A stretch of DNA of 5,525 bases. Source: Candidatus Bathyarchaeota archaeon (lineage in GTDB: Archaea > Thermoproteota > Bathyarchaeia > TCS64). Made by a program: the position numbers and the translations under genes. Positions 5,275 to 5,525 of this stretch are shown in pieces; position 1 is the stretch's first letter; every line of letters starts with the position of its first letter. The notes below the pieces were generated by a model. It saw nothing but the letters and a program-made list of their open reading frames with translations. It did not search any database and was not told the DNA's origin. Location of the stretch: NCBI GenBank assembly GCA_003662205.1, contig QMXQ01000110.1, positions 1 through 5,525 on the forward strand, in the 5' to 3' direction.

Positions 5275-5525
5275 ATGTCCGGGACCGAGGAGATCATCAA
5301 GCGCATCCTCGCGCTCAGGCCTCAGCTGACGAGGGAGGCCGTGGAGAGGCTCATAGACGAGGAGCGGGCGAAGGCCGCTGGGCTGCTGACGGAGGAGGCC
5401 GCCGCCCACCTCGTGGCGTCGAACCTGGGGCTGGACGGCGCCGGGGAGCGGATAGAGGCGAAGCTCAGGATCGGCGACCTCACCTCCGGCATCAGCGACG
5501 TCTCCCTCACCGACCCCGTCCGGTC
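5275..5525 (+). CDS. replication protein A / archaeal ssDNA-binding protein, 3' end beyond window
   Basis: Eighty-three codons are visible before the window ends. The N-terminus reads MSGTEEIIKRILALRPQLTR, continues with VERLIDEERAKAAGLLTEEAAAHLVASNLGL and enters an OB-fold-like segment, L-R-I-G-D-L-T-S-G-I-S-D-V-S. This N-terminal helical domain leading to an I.DL..G..DV strand is characteristic of archaeal RPA/replication factor A proteins, which bind single-stranded DNA during replication, repair and recombination. The usual V-x-G-R-V after the DV strand appears here as L-T-D-P-V-R, a small deviation. A zinc finger, if present, would lie outside the window. An in-frame GTG at 5266 (GTG-GGC-TCC-ATG) is an alternative start that would be almost leaderless given the TATA position; ATG is preferred for its match to the family N-terminus. 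Neither has a clear Shine-Dalgarno. Confidence 0.85.
   Translation, partial: MSGTEEIIKRILALRPQLTREAVERLIDEERAKAAGLLTEEAAAHLVASNLGLDGAGERIEAKLRIGDLTSGISDVSLTDPVR

Noticed and set aside
5322..5510. Minus-strand 62-codon open frame at the right edge
   Set aside because: It is antisense to the RPA N-terminus, which matches its family well; its product is Ser/Ala-rich shadow sequence.
1..5525. CRISPR array, insertion sequence, rRNA or inteins
   Set aside because: I saw no direct-repeat series, terminal inverted repeats, transposase motifs, rRNA-like stretches or intein splicing motifs on either strand.

Overview
This 5.5-kb window is dense, GC-rich archaeal chromosome. The archaeal assignment rests on several signals. 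AT-rich TATA-like boxes sit about 25-35 nt upstream of starts, including before a tRNA gene, and several leaders look very short or absent. The gene families are also archaeal in flavour: a PhoU protein of the AbrB-PhoU type, an SbcD/Mre11-related COG1407 phosphoesterase, a SWIM-finger protein and an archaeal-type replication protein A. GTG and TTG starts and heavy AGG (Arg) use fit a thermophilic or TACK-type (Thermoproteota, e.g. Bathyarchaeia- or Nitrososphaeria-like) genome. I cannot name a genus, and the lineage is inference.

Layout. Positions 1-708 (+) hold the 3' part of a PhoU-domain phosphate-signalling regulator, cut by the window edge. Its stop is followed within 10 nt by the TATA box of tRNA-Pro(CGG), 756-834, which has an encoded CCA and no intron. 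Next come a 603-aa M28-family metallopeptidase with a PA insert (886-2697, +) and, 22 nt later, a 320-aa radical SAM protein with a cysteine-rich SPASM-like C-terminus (2720-3682, +). The latter two are probably co-transcribed. The radical SAM gene converges on a COG1407 metallophosphoesterase (3679-4512, -), and the two stop codons overlap by 4 bp. A 116-bp divergent promoter region separates the phosphoesterase from a SWIM zinc-finger protein (4629-5069, +). This is followed by an unlisted 38-aa single-pass membrane microprotein with its own strong TATA box (5107-5223, +) and the first 83 codons of replication protein A (5275 to the window end, +).

How the genes may work together. The right half (phosphoesterase, SWIM protein, RPA) looks like a loose DNA-repair/recombination neighbourhood: a nuclease-like phosphoesterase, a Shu2/SWS1-type SWIM finger and the ssDNA-binding protein. 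The left half is housekeeping or signalling (PhoU, tRNA-Pro) followed by a peptidase/radical-SAM pair of unknown substrate. The points most worth following up are the His in place of the M28 catalytic Glu, the orphan radical SAM/SPASM-like enzyme beside that peptidase, the SWIM-microprotein-RPA arrangement, and the probably leaderless 38-aa gene. There is no CRISPR array, insertion sequence, rRNA or obvious repeat family, and no gene-free stretch over 300 bases.
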